Positions 37,802-45,893 of a stretch of 64,000 nt of DNA are shown piece by piece; positions within the stretch are counted from its first letter, which is position 1; every line of letters starts with the position of its first letter. Made by a program: the position numbers and the translations under genes. Source of the DNA: Caldicellulosiruptor danielii (GTDB lineage Bacteria > Bacillota > Thermoanaerobacteria > Caldicellulosiruptorales > Caldicellulosiruptoraceae); the NCBI RefSeq assembly GCF_034343125.1, contig NZ_CP139957.1:2533501-2597500 (forward strand). The letters are read 5' to 3'. The notes under the pieces were generated by a model. The model ran no database searches. It had not been told where the DNA came from and worked only from the letters and a program-made list of their open reading frames with translations.

Positions 37802-39355
37802 CTATTTTACTATTAAAAGTTTTTGACCGGGCATAATTTCTTCTTTATCTATTTGATTGAAATCAATAATTTTTTCAACTGTTGTTCTATATTTTTTTGC
37901 AATTTTCCACAGAGTATCATCCTTCTGGACAGTATAAATGTAGACGCTTGCAAGTCTCTCCTCTTCTTTTTTTATTCTTTCTACAAGCTCTAAATCAGAC
38001 ATGACCTCTCTTAAGAAGGCTCTTTTTATCCATGCTTCAATTGCAAGATGAATCCGCAGCTCTACTTCAGATGCAGAAATAATAGAAAACGATATGTTTT
38101 CTATTTCGATATTTACAAACGCTCTGTCGGTTTCCTCTGCACCTTCCATATCCAATTTCACATCAAAAGGAATTTGCGATGTTGTATTTTTTATAATGTC
38201 TTGCTGGTCTTTTGAAAGATAAATCAAAAAGACAACAGCAACACCTTTTATATTAACTTTATTCTTTTCTGGTTTTATAACGTCTATCTCTATCCTGCCA
38301 GAGACTGAAAAAACCTGTTCAGGTTCAACGGGTAGTGTAACTGTATCTTTTAAAAGATGTATATGCCGAACTTTTCCAACAAATTGTTCTATGCTGAGAA
38401 GTCTTTTAGATTCTTTTATCTCATACTCTGTCGAATATGCATCCACAATGGGTTCAATAGTTTTTATATCCTGAAATGTTATCTCAGCCTCAACGGTTAT
38501 ATCATACTCTATCCTGCGAAGTTCGCCTATTTCATCAGTCTTGGGCAAAACCTTGAAGCTTTTGATATAAAACTTAACAACCGGCTCTACATCTTCAGGA
38601 CTGTCTGGAAGTTCAGAGTAGTGCTGGATTAATACCTCATGTTCAACCATCTCAATAGGATTTTGACCAACATCAGGTGAATAGAGGGTTTTTAAGTCTA
38701 CTTTTAAGTCAAAGGTGATTTTTTTCCTATCAAACTTGATATTCTTGTCTGAAAGCCTTGCAAAGCATCGTAATATTTCTCTGATTGAAGGCTTGCCCTG
38801 TGGAATTTCTAAAATCTCTCTTTTTGAAATCTCCTCGGTCATGCTGCGGGGATTTGAAATTGAAATTTTCTCTTTTAAATACTTTATTGACTTCTCTTCA
38901 ATCTCGGCAAGATACTCAATAGTAGCTGGGGCTTTTACCAAAACGGTAATCTCTGCAATTGCCTTAGCAGAAAGTTTGCGCGGACTCAAAAGAGAACAAA
39001 AAGTATAAATGAGATCATCTTTGATCTCGTACGCCATTGTAGGTCTTACTCCCAACATGTCAAATGTCTTTGAAAACTCTGCCGAACTTGAAACAGAGGC
39101 AACTTTCCTCTGCGGGTCAGATGAGAGATAAATTATCCTAAATTCTATTTCACCTTGAACAATTACCTTGTCGTTTAAAACCTCAACATTTGTAATCAGA
39201 ACTTCGCTATCGGTCTGGAGCACTTTTACAGCATCTGGCTTAATCTCTGGAAGCAAAATCTCGCCTTCAACAATCACTTTCTGCGAATCTGTGCCGTAGA
39301 CGTTCATATATTCAACCTTTTCAAACCTCTTTTCCAATGCTAAACTTGCCTCCAT
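37802..39355 (-). CDS. SPOCS (DUF3794) and LysM domain protein
   Basis: 517 residues: repeated SPOCS/DUF3794 domains over about residues 20-450 and a C-terminal LysM motif (from about 470, YTVQKDDTLWKIAKKYRTT to PGQKLLIVK) that binds peptidoglycan. Such proteins belong to spore coat or cortex assembly in spore formers. There is no signal peptide. In a genus described as non-sporulating it may be a relic or have another envelope role. The start at ATG 39355 has only a weak ribosome site. Confidence 0.85.
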   Translation of the reverse strand: MEASLALEKRFEKVEYMNVYGTDSQKVIVEGEILLPEIKPDAVKVLQTDSEVLITNVEVLNDKVIVQGEIEFRIIYLSSDPQRKVASVSSSAEFSKTFDMLGVRPTMAYEIKDDLIYTFCSLLSPRKLSAKAIAEITVLVKAPATIEYLAEIEEKSIKYLKEKISISNPRSMTEEISKREILEIPQGKPSIREILRCFARLSDKNIKFDRKKITFDLKVDLKTLYSPDVGQNPIEMVEHEVLIQHYSELPDSPEDVEPVVKFYIKSFKVLPKTDEIGELRRIEYDITVEAEITFQDIKTIEPIVDAYSTEYEIKESKRLLSIEQFVGKVRHIHLLKDTVTLPVEPEQVFSVSGRIEIDVIKPEKNKVNIKGVAVVFLIYLSKDQQDIIKNTTSQIPFDVKLDMEGAEETDRAFVNIEIENISFSIISASEVELRIHLAIEAWIKRAFLREVMSDLELVERIKKEEERLASVYIYTVQKDDTLWKIAKKYRTTVEKIIDFNQIDKEEIMPGQKLLIVK

Positions 39356-39417
39356 TTATTGTTTTCTTCCTTCTTATTATAAAATATATGCAGGGATGTC
39401 CTGAGAATATGTAAAAT

Positions 39418-39462
39418 AAAAAGAGCCTATTCTAAAAATTTTTCTTTAGAATAAGCCCTTTT
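39418..39462 (-). terminator. Terminator of veg
   Basis: On the minus strand GGGCTTATTCTAAA and TTTAGAATAGGCTC form a long stem followed by TTTTTATTTTAC. Confidence 0.85.
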
Positions 39463-39534
39463 TTAAGTAGTTGACAAATCAATATTTTTGATTATAATAA
39501 AAACGTACAAGGAAAATTGATGAAACTATAGAGT

Positions 39535-39807
39535 TTACATAACACCTACTTTTGTATTTGTCCTACAAAGTATAATTTCTACTGTATTTGTAATAAGATC
39601 TGAATAGGTGTATGTCACACACCTGTACTGTTTGCATTCTCTGTCAATTGGAAATTTGACAACAAAGATGTTCGAATAAGTGTTCTCTAAAATACCTTCA
39701 ACCTCAACCATTTTTTTTCGTCCTTTATTCGCACGAATTAAAACTTTTTCGCCTTTCAGGGCTTCAATGTCCTTTTTCAGCTGTTGAAGGTGAAGTTTAT
39801 CAACCAC
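39535..39807 (-). CDS. veg: Veg family protein
   Basis: A 90-residue protein matching Veg (DUF1021), including VLIRANKGRKKMVEVEGILENTY. In Bacillus, Veg influences biofilm genes and is transcribed from a very strong promoter. The only usable start in frame is GTG at 39807. An ATG nine bases upstream in another frame opens a 12-codon ORF over the veg start. The promoter is a perfect consensus and the leader is about 120 nt. Confidence 0.88.
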   Translation of the reverse strand: MVDKLHLQQLKKDIEALKGEKVLIRANKGRKKMVEVEGILENTYSNIFVVKFPIDRECKQYRCVTYTYSDLITNTVEIILCRTNTKVGVM

Positions 39808-39928
39808 CTTAACATCACTGCCCCTCTAAAAATATTTAGTTTTCAGACTGCATGAAATTTTCTCTATTTTACTATATTTAAAAACACTATTATTATATCA
39901 CTATTCTTTTTTTTTGTAAATAGAGGGG
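39808..39928 (-). promoter_or_regulatory. veg 5' leader with possible ribosome-site sequestration
   Basis: The first bases of the predicted transcript, CCCCTCTA (39928-39921), are the exact complement of TAGAGGGG (39828-39821), the only strong Shine-Dalgarno-like sequence near the veg start. The two ends could close a loop of about 90 nt and hide the ribosome site. Confidence 0.4.
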
Positions 39929-39933
39929 TAAAT

Positions 39934-39962
39934 ATTATAAAGGGTTTTTAAAAAGTTGTCAA
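39934..39962 (-). promoter_or_regulatory. veg promoter
   Basis: TTGACA (39962-39957) and TATAAT (39939-39934) on the minus strand, both perfect consensus with a 17-bp spacer. Confidence 0.85.
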
Positions 39963-40081
39963 GAACTTAATTTTAGAGTTTTTGTCGAAAATACTGGTTA
40001 AAATAAAAGCAATTTATTCGTTTTTTCTGTTTTTCTCATGAATAGAGGTATTCTTGACCTTTTTTGCTTCTCACTTTCCCA

Positions 40082-40110
40082 TTGTCAAAACTAAAAATAT
40101 GTCTTATAAT
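40082..40110 (+). promoter_or_regulatory. tRNA-Ser promoter
   Basis: TTGTCA (40082-40087) and TATAAT (40105-40110) with a 17-bp spacer, 28 bp before the tRNA. Confidence 0.75.
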
Positions 40111-40138
40111 AGATAAAGTGAAAAAGAGATATGTAAGC

Positions 40139-40231
40139 GGAGAGATGGCCGAGAGGTCGAAGGCGCACGACTGGAAATCGTGTGTACCCCCAAAAGGGGT
40201 ACCGAGGGTTCAAATCCCTCTCTCTCCGCCA
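40139..40231 (+). tRNA. tRNA-Ser (anticodon GGA)
   Basis: The acceptor stem GGAGAGA (40139-40145) pairs with TCTCTCC (40221-40227), followed by discriminator G and an encoded CCA. The anticodon GGA is at 40173-40175 in the loop CTGGAAA. A long variable arm (GTACCCC with GGGGTAC) marks a class II serine tRNA. GGTTCAAATCC forms the T loop. Confidence 0.96.
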
Positions 40232-40383
40232 TTTTTATTGTTTTTTTAGGTGGTTTAAATTGAAATAAATCGCTCTCCCTTCAAAAATCTTGCACCATTA
40301 AACAACAATTTTTGTACGAGTTTATTTTTATTATTAGACATCTTTCGTGTCTTCTTCTTGGGATCGATATTTTTTGCGCTTTT

Positions 40384-40443
40384 GTGTAAACCGTATTTTA
40401 ATTTATGGTTTACTATTTGTAATTTATATGCTATTATTATAAT
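40384..40443 (+). promoter_or_regulatory. BirA operator and promoter of bioB
   Basis: GTGTAAACC (40384-40392), 14 bp, then GGTTTACTA (40407-40415) matches the BirA biotin-repressor box (TTGTWAACC-N14/16-GGTTWACAA). The -10 box TATAAT is at 40438-40443. The rest of the 240-bp gap after the tRNA shows nothing else I can name. Confidence 0.8.
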
Positions 40444-40471
40444 TAAACATTTTTGCTTGGAGATGATTTAG

Positions 40472-41491
40472 ATGCTGAATTTTCTTCAATCAGTTCAATT
40501 TGTTAAAGAAGTTGAAAAAAAGATAATTGAATATGAAAAAGGCATTGACTTCAATGAGGCAATTATGCTTTATGAAATCGCAAAACATGATGCCGATTTT
40601 GTAAAAGACCTTGCAAACACAATCAAACAACATTATTTTAAAAACACAATTGAGCTTTGTTCCATTTATCCTGCAAAAGTGGGTCTTTGCAGCGAAGACT
40701 GTAAGTTTTGCTCCCAGTCTATCCATCACAGTTGTTCAATTGAAATAAAAGACCTTGCATCACTTGAGGAAATAATAGACTATCTTGAAAACATAATAGT
40801 TTTCCCAGTAAAAAGATTTTGCTTAGTCACAAGTGGTGAAAAGCTTGATGATCTTGAATTTGAAAAAATTTTAGATATCTATTCATATATCTCAAAGAAT
40901 TATAACATACTTCTGTGCGCATCACTCGGGTTTCTTACTCAAGAAAGGGCAAAAAAACTATTGAAAGCAGGGGTTGTAAAGTATCACAATAACTTAGAAA
41001 CATCCAGCACATATTTTAAGAATATCTGTTCAACCCATACTCAACAGCAAAAAATAGAGACTTTAAAAATCGCAAAAGAGACAGGCCTTGAAATCTGCAG
41101 TGGTGGAATAATCTCAATGGGCGAGGATATGATTGAGAGAATTAAGCTTGCATTTGAGCTGAGAGAATTAAAGGTTGATTCTGTTCCAATCAACATATTA
41201 AATCCAATAAAAGGCACACCTTTTGAAGATATGAAGATCATAGATGTAAATGAGATTTTTTTAACACTTGCCTTGTTTAGAATTATACTTCCAAAAAAGA
41301 CTATTCTTCTTGCAGGTGGGAAAGAAAATGCACTAAAGGATATGGAAAAGATAGCATACGAATGTGGTATAAACGGTTGCATGGTAGGAAACTATCTTAC
41401 AACAGAGGGAATGGGGATAAGAGAAAAGATGGAAATGTTAGAAAGTTTAGGCTTAGAAGTTCAAAGTAATATCCAAAAGCTTAACTATTAA
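40472..41491 (+). CDS. bioB: Biotin synthase BioB
   Basis: A 339-residue radical SAM enzyme that inserts sulfur into dethiobiotin. The SAM-cluster motif CSEDCKFC has Cys73, Cys77 and Cys80. ATG at 40472 follows TTGGAGATG. It stands alone on the plus strand behind its own BirA box and faces bioA convergently. Confidence 0.93.
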   Translation: MLNFLQSVQFVKEVEKKIIEYEKGIDFNEAIMLYEIAKHDADFVKDLANTIKQHYFKNTIELCSIYPAKVGLCSEDCKFCSQSIHHSCSIEIKDLASLEEIIDYLENIIVFPVKRFCLVTSGEKLDDLEFEKILDIYSYISKNYNILLCASLGFLTQERAKKLLKAGVVKYHNNLETSSTYFKNICSTHTQQQKIETLKIAKETGLEICSGGIISMGEDMIERIKLAFELRELKVDSVPINILNPIKGTPFEDMKIIDVNEIFLTLALFRIILPKKTILLAGGKENALKDMEKIAYECGINGCMVGNYLTTEGMGIREKMEMLESLGLEVQSNIQKLNY

Positions 41492-41504
41492 GTTATTGTT
41501 ATTT

Positions 41505-41552
41505 AAAGGGACTATCCCTGTTCTTTTTGGATAGTCTCTTAAATTTTTTTAT
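41505..41552. terminator. Terminator between convergent bioB and bioA
   Basis: GGGACTATCC (41508-41517) and GGATAGTCTC (41529-41538) form a stem. It is followed by TTAAATTTTTTTATTT on the plus strand; the minus side is less T-rich. Confidence 0.78.
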
Positions 41553-41561
41553 TTAGTAAAT

Positions 41562-42911
41562 TTATAGCCCAAAAAATTGATTTACTGCTTCAAGAGTACC
41601 ACTAATCATAAAATCAATTTCATTTTTTTCAATTACAAACGGAGGCATAAAATATATCACATTTCCGAGCGGACGAATAAGTAACCCTTTTTTCAAAGCA
41701 GATTTATAAATGTGATATCCTACTCTCTTTTTCCAATCAAATTCTTTTTTTGTAGCCTTATCTTCGACCAGCTCAATTGCTCCAATAAATCCAAATTGTC
41801 TGTACTCGCCAACAAACTTATGTTTATCAAAAGTCTTCCTGGCAAGCTCTTCAAGATAGTTTGCTTTCTCATTTATCTTCTTAAGGACATTGTTTTCCTC
41901 AAAGATTTTTAATGATTCTAAAGCAATTGCACAAGCAAGAGGATTTCCGGTATAGCTATGACTATGCAAAAAAGCTTTTAGTTCCACATAGTCAGCATAA
42001 AACGCATCAAAAATTTCTTGATTTGTAAGTGTTACTGCTAAAGGCATATATCCGGCAGTCAAACCTTTTGATAAACACAAAAAGTCTGGAGTTATTCCTG
42101 CATGCTCACATGCAAACATCTTACCAGTTCTGCCAAATCCAACAGCTACTTCATCTGCAATTAGATGAACTCGGTATCTGTTGCATGCTTCTCGCAATAA
42201 CCTTAAAAACTTAGGTGGGTAAATTTTCATGCCGCCTGCACACTGGATAATTGGCTCAATTATAACAGCACAAATCTCTTTATGGTGCTTTTCAAAAACT
42301 TTCTCTACTTCTTCAAAACATTCTATATCACACTCATACCGTGTTTTGTTATATTTACATCTAAAACAATCATGACCTTGAATTTTTATGGACTCTTTCA
42401 AAATAGGTTTATATATCTTTGAATACAGATCTATATTCCCAACAGACAATGCCCCTAAGGTTTCTCCATGGTAAGAATTTGTAAAACATGCAAACTTAAG
42501 CTTTGAGAAATTACCCATTTGTTGATGATATTGAAAACTCATCTTAAGAGCAACTTCAACAGAGGTTGATCCATCATCAGAAAAGAATACTTTTCCCAAT
42601 CCCTTTGGTGCTATCTCAATTAACTTTTGAGATAATTCGATAGCAGGTTTATGTGAAAAATTTGCAAATATTACATGTTCTAACCTGTCAACTTGAGCTT
42701 TGAGAGCATCATTTAATCTTTTGTTACAATGCCCAAAAAGATTTGTCCACCAAGAAGAAATTGCATCAAGGTACTTATTCCCTTCAATATCGTATAACCA
42801 TACCCCTTCGCCTCTATCTATAACAATAGGTGGTAGTTCTTCATAATCCTTCATTTGTGAGCATGGATGCCATATATATTTTAAGTCCTTTTGTTGCCAC
42901 TCATTTAGCAT
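41562..42911 (-). CDS. bioA: Adenosylmethionine--8-amino-7-oxononanoate aminotransferase BioA
   Basis: A 449-residue PLP enzyme converting KAPA to DAPA. The PLP lysine is Lys282 in LSKGLTAGYMPL and Asp253 in IADEVAVGFG binds the pyridine nitrogen. The N-terminal WHPCSQMKDY is typical of BioA. The start overlaps the bioD stop by 7 bp (ATGCTAA), so the two are coupled. Confidence 0.94.
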   Translation of the reverse strand: MLNEWQQKDLKYIWHPCSQMKDYEELPPIVIDRGEGVWLYDIEGNKYLDAISSWWTNLFGHCNKRLNDALKAQVDRLEHVIFANFSHKPAIELSQKLIEIAPKGLGKVFFSDDGSTSVEVALKMSFQYHQQMGNFSKLKFACFTNSYHGETLGALSVGNIDLYSKIYKPILKESIKIQGHDCFRCKYNKTRYECDIECFEEVEKVFEKHHKEICAVIIEPIIQCAGGMKIYPPKFLRLLREACNRYRVHLIADEVAVGFGRTGKMFACEHAGITPDFLCLSKGLTAGYMPLAVTLTNQEIFDAFYADYVELKAFLHSHSYTGNPLACAIALESLKIFEENNVLKKINEKANYLEELARKTFDKHKFVGEYRQFGFIGAIELVEDKATKKEFDWKKRVGYHIYKSALKKGLLIRPLGNVIYFMPPFVIEKNEIDFMISGTLEAVNQFFGL

Positions 42912-43636
42912 TCGAAAACCCCCATTATCTTCATTATTGTATCATTATTAAAGCATTTTTCAAAAACGTTTTTAAACTTATTTTCATCCTTGCAATTTAC
43001 ACAGCCTCTTATTAAATCTACTTTTGCTAATATCGGAATATTGGTAAACTCTGCTATTGTCTTTATTACTTTATCCTCGTCAGATTCATTCTTATACATA
43101 TTCACTATAATGCCTTTCAAACAAAGTCCGTAAGCTTTTGCAAATTCAACTGTTAAGATAGTGTGATTAATTGTGCCCAGTTTTGTAGTTGTAACCAATA
43201 TAACATTGTTACACAATTCCTTTATCAATTGATATTGCATATAAAACTGATTATTTTGTTCTTTTAGCGGAACTGCCAACCCGCCACAACCTTCAATCAT
43301 TATAAATTCATAGTTTTTTGATAAATCCTCAAAGGTCTGCTTTATTCGGTCAACATCAATATCTTTATTCTCTATCCCTGCAGCTATATGAGGAGAGGCT
43401 GGTTTTTCACATATAAATGGCGTAAGTTTGTAAACATCCTCATTTATTTTTGCAAATTTAACTACAAATTCTGTGTCTTGAGGTATTAGCATGCTCCCAC
43501 TTCTTATAGCACCAGTTAGCACAGGCTTAAAATACCCAACGTTATATCCTTTCTCTCTTAAAGCCCAACAAAGTCCAGCACATACAAATGTCTTTCCAAC
43601 ATCGGTATCTGTTCCAATAATATAAACAGCACTCAT
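42905..43636 (-). CDS. bioD: Dethiobiotin synthetase BioD
   Basis: About 243 residues. The P-loop is GTDTDVGKT near the N-terminus and EGCGGLAVPL is the second family motif. It makes dethiobiotin from DAPA, CO2 and ATP. I chose ATG at 43636 (MSAVYIIGTDTD) behind AAGGTGAAGAG; the frame is open for 57 more codons into bioY, with no support as coding. Confidence 0.93.
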   Translation of the reverse strand: MSAVYIIGTDTDVGKTFVCAGLCWALREKGYNVGYFKPVLTGAIRSGSMLIPQDTEFVVKFAKINEDVYKLTPFICEKPASPHIAAGIENKDIDVDRIKQTFEDLSKNYEFIMIEGCGGLAVPLKEQNNQFYMQYQLIKELCNNVILVTTTKLGTINHTILTVEFAKAYGLCLKGIIVNMYKNESDEDKVIKTIAEFTNIPILAKVDLIRGCVNCKDENKFKNVFEKCFNNDTIMKIMGVFEC

Positions 43637-43659
43637 CTTTCTCTTCACCTTGACTAAAA

Positions 43660-44238
43660 CTATTCTTGGAGCTCTTGTAAATATCCTGTATTTATGAGCA
43701 AAATTTTTTCTAACACTGGCTCTAATCTTTTTGCAACAAAGGAAGCAACAATACATAAAAATATATCTCCAGGTACACACACCAAAAATCCCCAGTACAA
43801 AGCCCAACCAATAGATTTTGGTATTTTAAGGTAGTAATTGTAAATAACATACAGATAACCAACCCCTAATAAGTATGTAGCAAACAAACCTGTCAGCGAA
43901 CCTATAAGGTTTAACCTTATACTTCTTTTTTTATTCAAATGAGATATATAACCAGCTATATACGCACACAGTATAAAGCCAATAAGATAACCAAAGGTCG
44001 GCTTAAAAATATACAATGGACCTCCGCCCTCTGCAAAGATTGGAATACCAATAAGCCCTGTTGCTACATAAACAACCTGTGACAGTGCTCCAAGTTTAGG
44101 ACCTAAGAGAAGTCCTGCTAATACACAAAACAAAAGCTGAAGAGTAAACGGTACATAAGGAATAGGAATTTTTATATAGGCTCCTACAGCAGTCAAAGCT
44201 GCAAAAAGAGAAACCAAGCAAATGTTTTTTGTACTCAC
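43660..44238 (-). CDS. bioY: Biotin transporter BioY
   Basis: About 192 residues with six membrane helices, the substrate-binding S component of biotin ECF uptake. The family block AALTAVGAYIKIPIPYVPFT is near the N-terminus. GTG at 44238 behind AGGAGAGG gives the usual N-terminus; ATG ten codons upstream at 44268 also has a GGAGAG site. It is the first gene of bioY-bioD-bioA. Confidence 0.9.
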   Translation of the reverse strand: MSTKNICLVSLFAALTAVGAYIKIPIPYVPFTLQLLFCVLAGLLLGPKLGALSQVVYVATGLIGIPIFAEGGGPLYIFKPTFGYLIGFILCAYIAGYISHLNKKRSIRLNLIGSLTGLFATYLLGVGYLYVIYNYYLKIPKSIGWALYWGFLVCVPGDIFLCIVASFVAKRLEPVLEKILLINTGYLQELQE

Positions 44239-44287
44239 AGAATTGACCTCTCCTTTCTGTTTTGTCATTCAATGTCATCTCTCCTTT

Positions 44288-44341
44288 ATTATATTTTTCG
44301 GATTGAGATTTGTCAACCTGTATTAAAATAATGGTTTACTA
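44288..44341 (-). promoter_or_regulatory. bioYDA promoter with BirA operator
   Basis: On the minus strand TTGACA (44316-44311) and TATAAT (44293-44288) are 17 bp apart. The BirA box TTGTCAACC-N14-GGTTTACTA spans 44310-44341 and covers the -35 box, so bound BirA would block RNA polymerase. Confidence 0.85.
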
Positions 44342-44558
44342 ATCAGGTAAAGAAATAGTCAAATAAAGCAGATACTTAATGGCTTTCTAACTTTAAACAT
44401 TTCAAAAGTTATTATAAAAACAAACAATTCTCCTCTATAGTGATAATCATTTGCACTTCTGACCAATTCTTTTATTTATTATCTCTCTCACGCCATATAC
44501 TAAATCTGAATGCTTTTTTATAACCCACCTTCTGCTTAACTTAGGTGTTTAAATTTTC

Positions 44559-44616
44559 TTGACAAATCTATTTAATGAGAATATACTAAAGTTAGAAAGT
44601 ACAACTTTCTAACTTT
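44559..44616 (+). promoter_or_regulatory. Toxin-antitoxin promoter and perfect operator palindrome
   Basis: TTGACA (44559-44564) and TATACT (44582-44587) are 17 bp apart. Immediately after lies a perfect 13-bp inverted repeat with a 3-bp centre (44588-44600 and 44604-44616), covering the transcription start. A 12-base copy of one arm, CTTTCTAACTTT, occurs 200 bp upstream at 44383-44394. Nothing else is recognisable in 44342-44558. Confidence 0.8.
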
Positions 44617-44628
44617 AAGAGGTGAGAA

Positions 44629-44910
44629 ATGGTGATAATTGAAATAAAGAAAAAGTCCCAGGTAACAATTCCAGTCCAAATTATGAAGAAATTAAACTTG
44701 CATGTAGGTGATTTATTACAAATAGAAGAAAAGGATGGCAGAATAATTTTGACGCCTGTGGTAACTATCCCCAAAGATCAGGCGTGGTTTTACTCTGAGA
44801 AATGGCAAAAAGAAGAATCAATTGTTGAAAATGAAATTAAGGAAGGCAAGCTCTTGGTGGCTAATTCGTTAGAAGAGTTATTTGAAGATTTGGGGTTGAA
44901 TGACGAATGA
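44629..44910 (+). CDS. AbrB/MazE-type antitoxin
   Basis: A 93-residue protein with an N-terminal swapped-hairpin AbrB-type DNA-binding domain (about 1-48: KKSQVTIPVQIMKKLNLHVGDLLQIEE) and an acidic C-terminal tail that would bind the toxin. ATG at 44629 follows GAGGTGAGAA. The gene overlaps the toxin gene by 4 bp. The palindrome at the transcription start is its likely autoregulatory operator. Confidence 0.85.
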   Translation: MVIIEIKKKSQVTIPVQIMKKLNLHVGDLLQIEEKDGRIILTPVVTIPKDQAWFYSEKWQKEESIVENEIKEGKLLVANSLEELFEDLGLNDE

Positions 44911-45167
44911 AGATTTACTACTCGCAACTTTTCAAAGAAAAAGTAAACAAATTGCCACCGAAGGTAAAGAAGATACTAAAGAAAAAGTTAGAACTATTAT
45001 TACAAAATCCATACCACCCTTCTTTGCGAACTAAAAAAATAGAAGGAACAAAAGATATATTCGAAACAAGTATTACGATGGGAATAAGACTGACATGGCA
45101 GTATAAAGAAAATGGAATAATTCTTAGAAATATTGGTGAACATGATAAAACTTTAAAAAATCCATAA
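44907..45167 (+). CDS. RelE/YafQ-like toxin
   Basis: An 86-residue basic protein of the RelE/ParE fold, starting MKIYYSQLFKEKVNKLPPKV and ending IILRNIGEHDKTL. RelE relatives cut mRNA on the ribosome; ParE relatives poison gyrase, and the sequence does not decide between them. The start overlaps the antitoxin stop (ATGA). Pairing of an AbrB-type antitoxin with a RelE-fold toxin is less usual than MazE with MazF. Confidence 0.8.
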   Translation: MKIYYSQLFKEKVNKLPPKVKKILKKKLELLLQNPYHPSLRTKKIEGTKDIFETSITMGIRLTWQYKENGIILRNIGEHDKTLKNP

Positions 45168-45290
45168 GCTTGTTTACTTATCTTCTCTACAAAAATGACT
45201 TCAATGTCGTTGACTTCAAATCCGTTGTTTTTAAAGTTTTCATTTATTATTACAATCCCAGGAGTATATACTACTAGCTTTTTTATAACC

Positions 45291-45319
45291 TTGACAACTC
45301 GCTACTTTTCAATTAACAT
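45291..45319 (+). promoter_or_regulatory. Candidate metE transcript promoter
   Basis: TTGACA (45291-45296) and TAACAT (45314-45319) with a 17-bp spacer, about 85 nt before the cobalamin riboswitch. The stretch 45168-45290 after the toxin gene shows no other feature. Confidence 0.45.
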
Positions 45320-45402
45320 GTTTGATATAAAATGTTTTGCATAAATGCAATTGGCAATTCCCATTGCAAATATGCAATACAGACTGGAAAAAACTAAATA
45401 CT

Positions 45403-45625
45403 TGCGATAGGCCTTTTACCTATCAAGCAGGTGCCACATATGTGGCTTAATAGGGAAAGCGGTGAAAATCCGCTGCAGCCCCCGCTACTGTGAGCACTGA
45501 CAAGCCCTCAATAAACCTTTGCCACTGGAAGGTTGGGTTCCTCTTATGGTAGTGGAGCTTGCCTTCTGGGAAGGCCAAAGAGGGCTTTGGATGAGGTGCG
45601 AGCCAGGAGACCTGCCTGCTTGAGA
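45403..45625 (+). ncRNA. Cobalamin (B12) riboswitch
   Basis: The core segments are all present in order: CAGGTGCC (45428-45435), AATAGGGAAAGCGGTG, the B12-box-like GCAGCCCCCGCTACTGTGA at 45475-45493, GCCACTG, GGGAAGGCC, and the closing GAGCCAGGAGACCTGCCTG at 45600-45618. The element precedes metE, the B12-independent methionine synthase, a classic target that is shut off when B12 is available. Confidence 0.95.
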
Positions 45626-45660
45626 TGCCTTGTACTGTCTTCGGTGGGAAGCACAGTCAA

Positions 45661-45848
45661 GGTGGTAAAGACTAAAAGGGTTGTTTTGTCTCTTTTTAGC
45701 CCCTGCCATACCTTATTTCTCAAAGTTTTTTACTTCTTTAAAAAAGCATTTTAAAAGCACAAGTTTCTTGAAAATGGTAGCAATGGGTCTTTACTGCCTT
45801 GACGCAATTTGTGCCTTTTCGACGGCAGTAAAGACCCATTTTGTTTTT
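45661..45848 (+). terminator. metE leader terminator with competing antiterminator
   Basis: The terminator stem is 45782-45798 with 45824-45840, followed by TTGTTTTT. Upstream, GGTGGTAAAGAC (45661-45672) can pair over 12 bp (two wobbles) with GTCTTTACTGCC (45787-45798), the terminator's 5' arm. This gives an antiterminator likely used when B12 is absent. Confidence 0.75.
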
Positions 45849-45893
45849 CTGGGCGGCAAATAAAATTTTTATTTGGGAGGTAGAAAGTTCAAG

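Noticed and set aside
40064..40249. 61-codon frame across the tRNA-Ser gene
   Set aside because: It is made mostly of tRNA sequence; the cloverleaf with encoded CCA explains the region.
42905..43807. Longer BioD reading into bioY
   Set aside because: The extra residues are antisense-like, hydrophobic noise in the bioY gene. ATG 43636 has a ribosome site and the P-loop directly after it.
44441..44462. AT-rich GATAATCATT as a Fur box before the toxin-antitoxin genes
   Set aside because: It matches only part of the consensus and no iron gene is nearby.
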